Position numbers and translations under genes: made by a program. A stretch of 64,000 bases of DNA from positions 467,496 through 531,495 of the forward strand of contig NW_002476381.1 of NCBI RefSeq assembly GCF_000189635.1, in the 5' to 3' direction. Positions 60,347-64,000 of the stretch are shown piece by piece. Position 1 is the first letter of the stretch. Each line of letters begins with the position of its first letter. Source of the DNA: Tetrahymena thermophila SB210 (lineage: Eukaryota > Ciliophora > Oligohymenophorea > Hymenostomatida > Tetrahymenidae). The notes under the pieces were generated by a model that was not told the origin of the DNA, searched no databases, and saw nothing but the letters and a program-made list of their open reading frames with translations.

Positions 60347-63300
60347 TCATTAATAAGGATTAGATTAGTCTTGCATCATATAATGAGATCCTTGTTATGA
60401 TTATTGATAGTTGTACATTTAGCTAACATCATATTATTAGCCAATTTAGCTACTACTTCCTTCATAATATCCATCAGAGGAGATACCAGTTTAATTATCT
60501 TAGCTTGGGATTTAATTATTTTGCTAACCGTTCCATTAATTTTACTTCTTGTTACTCATTCCGTTGTTGTTACCATGCCCTTTATTGAATTTATTTCCTC
60601 CGTTTGTAAACTAACCTTACTAATTGTGATTCATATTGTTGTTATTTTAGAATCTTCTATTGTTTCCATTATTATTGTTATTACCATTATTCATTCCTGC
60701 CCCATTATTATTGTAGTAATTGTTATTTGAGTTATTTTAATTTCCAAAGTTTCTTCCTCTTTTATTATTGTTGTTATGATTATTGCCATTATTTTGATAA
60801 TTTTAGTTCATACCCTTGTTTTAGTTATTTCCACCACCTTGTGTGTTTGATTAGTAATTGGGAAAGAATCCACTGCCTTCATTGATACCTTATTAGTTTT
60901 ATCCCTATATAGAATCAATATTTTCTGAAGAGAAACTCTATCTTTGCATGTTATTATTACCACCTAAGTTATTTTACTGATTGCTATTTCTATTATTGTT
61001 TTATTTATTGTTTCCTGTTGACATTTATTTATTGCCTAAGCCTCCTATTTAAGATCTCTTGCATGTAAGAGTTCTACCAGCATATTGCATACCATGTAAT
61101 GTCTCTATACAATTATCAGTAAGAGAAGGATCTTTGAATTCAAAAAAGGCATATCCCTTACTTTAGTTAGTTTGATTATCTTTAACTAAATGGAATGCTT
61201 TAATTTCACTGTTTTAATCAAAAAAATATGAATTAACAAGTTTTAAAATATATAATCAAAAGTAAATTATTACCCCATATCTCTAAGTTTTAATTCATCT
61301 AAAATCATTAACTCATCCATCTTAGTGGGCAAGTTAGCCAAGAATATCTTGTTAGGACCATCATCAACAATAGTAGGAATAATTACTATTCCAACAGTTT
61401 TGAAAAGATCGAAATTCAATTTGGGAATCTATTTTAAATAAGTAAAATTAAATAATTAAAATAATTGAAATTAATTAATTACATTAGCTTCAAATTGTCC
61501 TTGAACCTTAGGGAACTTTTCATATTCAGTAGGTCTTCTTATTCTTAATTATCTGTGCCACTAATTTTTTAATTAATTAATTAATTAAAATTATAAAATG
61601 TTTTATTGTTTATTTTATTACCAAAATAATTCCATCTAATTGAAGCAAAGCAGTGGTTTCTTCAATTGACCTTAACTCAGTAAATGCAAACCTTCCTTTA
61701 GGATCAATTTCACATTTTACTATCTTTTATAAAGTTAAAAATAATATTTTTAATTTTAGAAATATTTATTAATAAAATTTTTTACTGGATTTTCTGAGGG
61801 CAAAGAAGGCTAAAGACCTCCAGCTGCTTCAAGAGAACGATAAAGCCATTCACTTAGATATTCTTAATTAATAGTTTCAGGAATGTTACCAATATAAAGA
61901 CGTCTATAATTAAATTAATTAATTCATGAAATTTCAAAAATATTAAAATTAGCGGCATATTTTCCTGATTTAAATTCAAAAATATCACGAAATAGCAATA
62001 TTAAAAAGCTATTGATATCGAATCATATTAAAACTGTATGAGAAGATTTTTTTTATTTAAATATCTTTGAAGGTGATACGGATCTTTCCCTCAACTTATA
62101 ATACATTATTATTTGTTTATTTTTATTTGTTTCAACCCTAAATCAATCCTGTAAATAGTTAGTTTATTTATATGAATGTTTGTTTATTTGTTTTCTTTCT
62201 AATTTTAAAAAAATTAAATGGTACGTAAAGGAGAGATACTTTTTCTACTAAAATGATTTTAAATGAACAATTTTAAGTAAAATTAAATAACATATGAAGA
62301 ATAATAATAAATGAATGAATGAATATTTAGAGCAGAAGCAAAAAATAAAAGAAGAAAGAAGAGAGAAAGCAGTAAATACTACAAAATATTTGATGATTCA
62401 TAAATGTATAATATCATGTAATTCTCTTTTGTTGACTTTTTCTATTAAAAAGAATGAAAAAGAAGATATTTGAAAAAACAGGTAGCATATAGTTTTTAAA
62501 ATTAATTTTTGGTCAGTCATAAATAAAAAAAGATTGAAGAAAAGAGGGGGAAAAAAATAATTTTAAATTCTTTATTTGATTGAAAAAGAAGGAAAAGAAA
62601 TTAAGATTTATTTTTTAATAATTGCTATTGATGATAAAGTATGGTGCTAATTATAATATGATTATAAAATATTATATACATATAATATAAGTATGTATTC
62701 ATGGTAAATTAGAAAGAAAAAAAATAAGAATCAATGAAGAAAGATTGAATAAATGAATGAATGAGAGATAAGATTAGATAGATAGATAAATAGATTTTGC
62801 TTTATAATACAAAGCAAAATATTGAAAGGAGGGGGATTAGAAAGTTTTTTGTAAATTATTTGTGAGGGGTGGTCAATGATAAAAAATCAAAGAAACAGAA
62901 AATAAGATGATTTTTTTATTGCTACAAAAATGGTAAAGAGAAAAAATTTGAAAAAGAGTGGGGAAGAAAATTAGGTTTGTTTGTTTGTTTGTTTTTTTTT
63001 CTTGCTTGTTTGCTTTTGATATTATGGCGAAGTTATTTATTTAGTTTTTTTTCTTCTTTCAGCTTCAAAAGTATGCTCTTTAAAACAACATGTTTCTGCA
63101 AAATAGCATTACTTAATGCAATTAAAGCAGAGCTATGTTATTAAAGCTGCTTTTATTAATCAGGAAGGAAAATACCGTGGTTATTTAGTAAATTTATTAA
63201 TCTATGAAATTATACCTAGCGTGACGATATCCTGATTAGTTATCTAACTTAATCACAGGTACTTCTACTTTATTGACCATCTCTTAAAGTTATTACAAAC

Positions 63301-63703
63301 TTTAGTTGAAATTCATTTTACTAAAATCAACTCCAGTTGTGTTGTTACTATTCAAATCATTTTCTCCTAAATTTTATTCATTCTATTCATCATTTTACTC
63401 AAAGAAATGATTGCTTCTCTAAGCAACAGGCCTGCTATTTTGATTTATATTACTTGGACTCTCTTCTTCGTTGCTATTTTGCTATCTGTTATAATTTCTC
63501 TTTCTTTCATTGATTGATCTTGAGCGCGAACGGGCTGAATCTATCGAATTTTCTCTTGATCTTTTGATTATTTCTTAATAACCACTTGTTCCTACTTAAT
63601 CATAGTCATTGTCATTTTGTTGCTTGAATTGTTCTTCCTATGCTTCAGTTAGCTTTTACATTTCATTCAAGTCATCGTGAATTTCTTGATTTTGAAAACT
63701 CAT
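60347..63703 (-). CDS. U2AF2: U2 snRNP auxiliary factor large subunit (U2AF65)
   Basis: Recognises the polypyrimidine tract at 3' splice sites. Six exons (63703-63216, 61903-61786, 61723-61622, 61560-61483, 61428-61274, 61208-60347) give 1803 nt, 600 aa, phases consistent. Residues 1-163: acidic/Gln-rich with an RS patch (SARSRSRSINERKR). The first junction joins to give YRHARRLYIGNIPETINQEY, aligning with the start of U2AF65 RRM1 in animals (ARRLYVGNIP). RRM1 continues KGRFAFTELRSIEETTALLQ and LRIRRPTEYE. RRM2 has NKIFLANLPTKMDELMILDE and KAFHLVKDNQTNQSKGYAFF, ending LTCKRSQ. The C-terminal 260 residues are N/Q/G-rich (NNNNKRGRNFGNQNNSNNNY). The usual third RRM-like UHM that binds SF1/SF3B1 is not seen. 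Intron 1 is 1312 nt, far longer than all other introns here. Start codon about 270 bp from the telomere. Confidence 0.95.
61904..63215 (-). other. Unusually long first intron of U2AF65
   Basis: Donor GTATAATT after CACGCTAG and acceptor AATTATAG give perfect phase-2 joining. Inside are G-rich purine strings (ggagggggattag near 62827-62840, gaggggtggtc near 62863-62874), (tttg)n near 62975-62993, and an imperfect hairpin aaagcag ... ctgcttt at about 63125-63154. No coding exon was convincing. May carry regulatory signals. Confidence 0.75.
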
Positions 63704-63970
63704 TTTTGCTTTCAGAATTTACTTTATTTTTTTAACTAATTTTAATCTGTAAAATTTCAATTATAATATTCTGAAAAAACTAATTATTTAAAAATTAGTA
63801 AATTTATGATTAATTTCTAAATCCTTAAATCGGTATCTTCACATTTAATCTCAAATTACTTCATTTAAATCCTTTTTGCTAAATCAGATTTTTACGAAAA
63901 ATTTAAATTTAATTTTTGCAACTCAAAATGAAAAAAAGTCTGCCAAACCTGGCCAAACAAACAAATAATT
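63704..63970. promoter_or_regulatory. U2AF65 5' flank / subtelomere
   Basis: Only about 267 bp separate the start codon from the telomere repeats, so the promoter must be within this stretch. AT-rich, with a GC-richer patch (aagtctgccaaacctggcca) just before the telomere. No TATA or other element can be asserted. Confidence 0.55.
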
Positions 63971-64000
63971 GGGGTTGGGGTTGGGGTTGGGGTTGGGGTT
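63971..64000 (+). repeat. Telomere, (GGGGTT)5
   Basis: Five perfect GGGGTT units running off the window end in the orientation expected for a right chromosome terminus. The unit is the Tetrahymena telomerase product. Preceded by tt, so the junction could be two bases further left. Confidence 0.98.

Noticed and set aside
60404..60730. Open frame on the plus strand, hydrophobic and 108 codons long
   Set aside because: Antisense of the Asn/Gln-rich tail of U2AF65. AAT/AAC/CAA/TAA runs read backwards give I, V, L and T codons, so this is a shadow and not a membrane protein.
63216..63703. The RS-type region considered as a separate gene from the RRM protein
   Set aside because: The donor and acceptor 1.3 kb apart join in phase and recreate the conserved ARRLYIGNIP junction of U2AF65, so one gene is more likely.

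Overview
The window is macronuclear DNA of a ciliate, very probably Tetrahymena (T. thermophila or a close relative). Genes stay open only if TAA and TAG are read as glutamine and TGA is the sole stop. The DNA is extremely AT-rich, introns are short and bounded by GT...AG, and the right end runs into five perfect GGGGTT telomere repeats (63971-64000). The window therefore holds the right end of a macronuclear chromosome. Stop-to-stop calls under the standard code are meaningless here, so genes were read by hand with ciliate code 6. For most multi-exon models the exon lengths sum to a multiple of three.

Left part (1-16.8 kb): AT-rich spacer with two old tandem-repeat patches; two Tim17/Tim22/Tim23-family translocase genes in a row on the + strand, the second a clear TIM17; an unidentified single-exon gene; CTF18, the large subunit of an alternative clamp loader (- strand, 10 exons); and a kelch-repeat protein. 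Middle (16.8-37.5 kb): a degenerate cyclic-nucleotide-binding-domain protein with a long Q-rich tail, a CDK with a PSTALRE helix, a CIB/calcineurin-B-like EF-hand protein, a small ubiquitin-like-looking protein, two large unrecognised low-complexity proteins, tRNA-Cys(GCA), a type I L-asparaginase with ankyrin repeats, and another unrecognised protein.

37.6-56.6 kb is the accessory core: a tandem array on the - strand of six apparently intact polytopic membrane-protein genes (about 500 aa each), one clear pseudogene and one C-terminal fragment. Into it is set a 1361-aa gene with degenerate kinase-like modules, a kinase domain and 12 TPRs. Copies are nearly identical over their framework and C-tail but differ completely in a few short loop patches, the pattern expected of a diversifying surface-recognition family. 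A relic of the 5' end of a second kinase-TPR gene inside the array suggests the two gene types have duplicated together. This is the best candidate for an undescribed system.

Right end (58-64 kb): a secreted Cys-containing protein that may be GPI-anchored, a 27-bp inverted-repeat element, and U2AF65 (large subunit of the U2 snRNP auxiliary factor). U2AF65 has an RS-type N-terminus, a 1.3-kb first intron, two canonical RRMs and an N/Q/G-rich tail instead of the usual C-terminal UHM. Its start codon lies only about 270 bp from the telomere.
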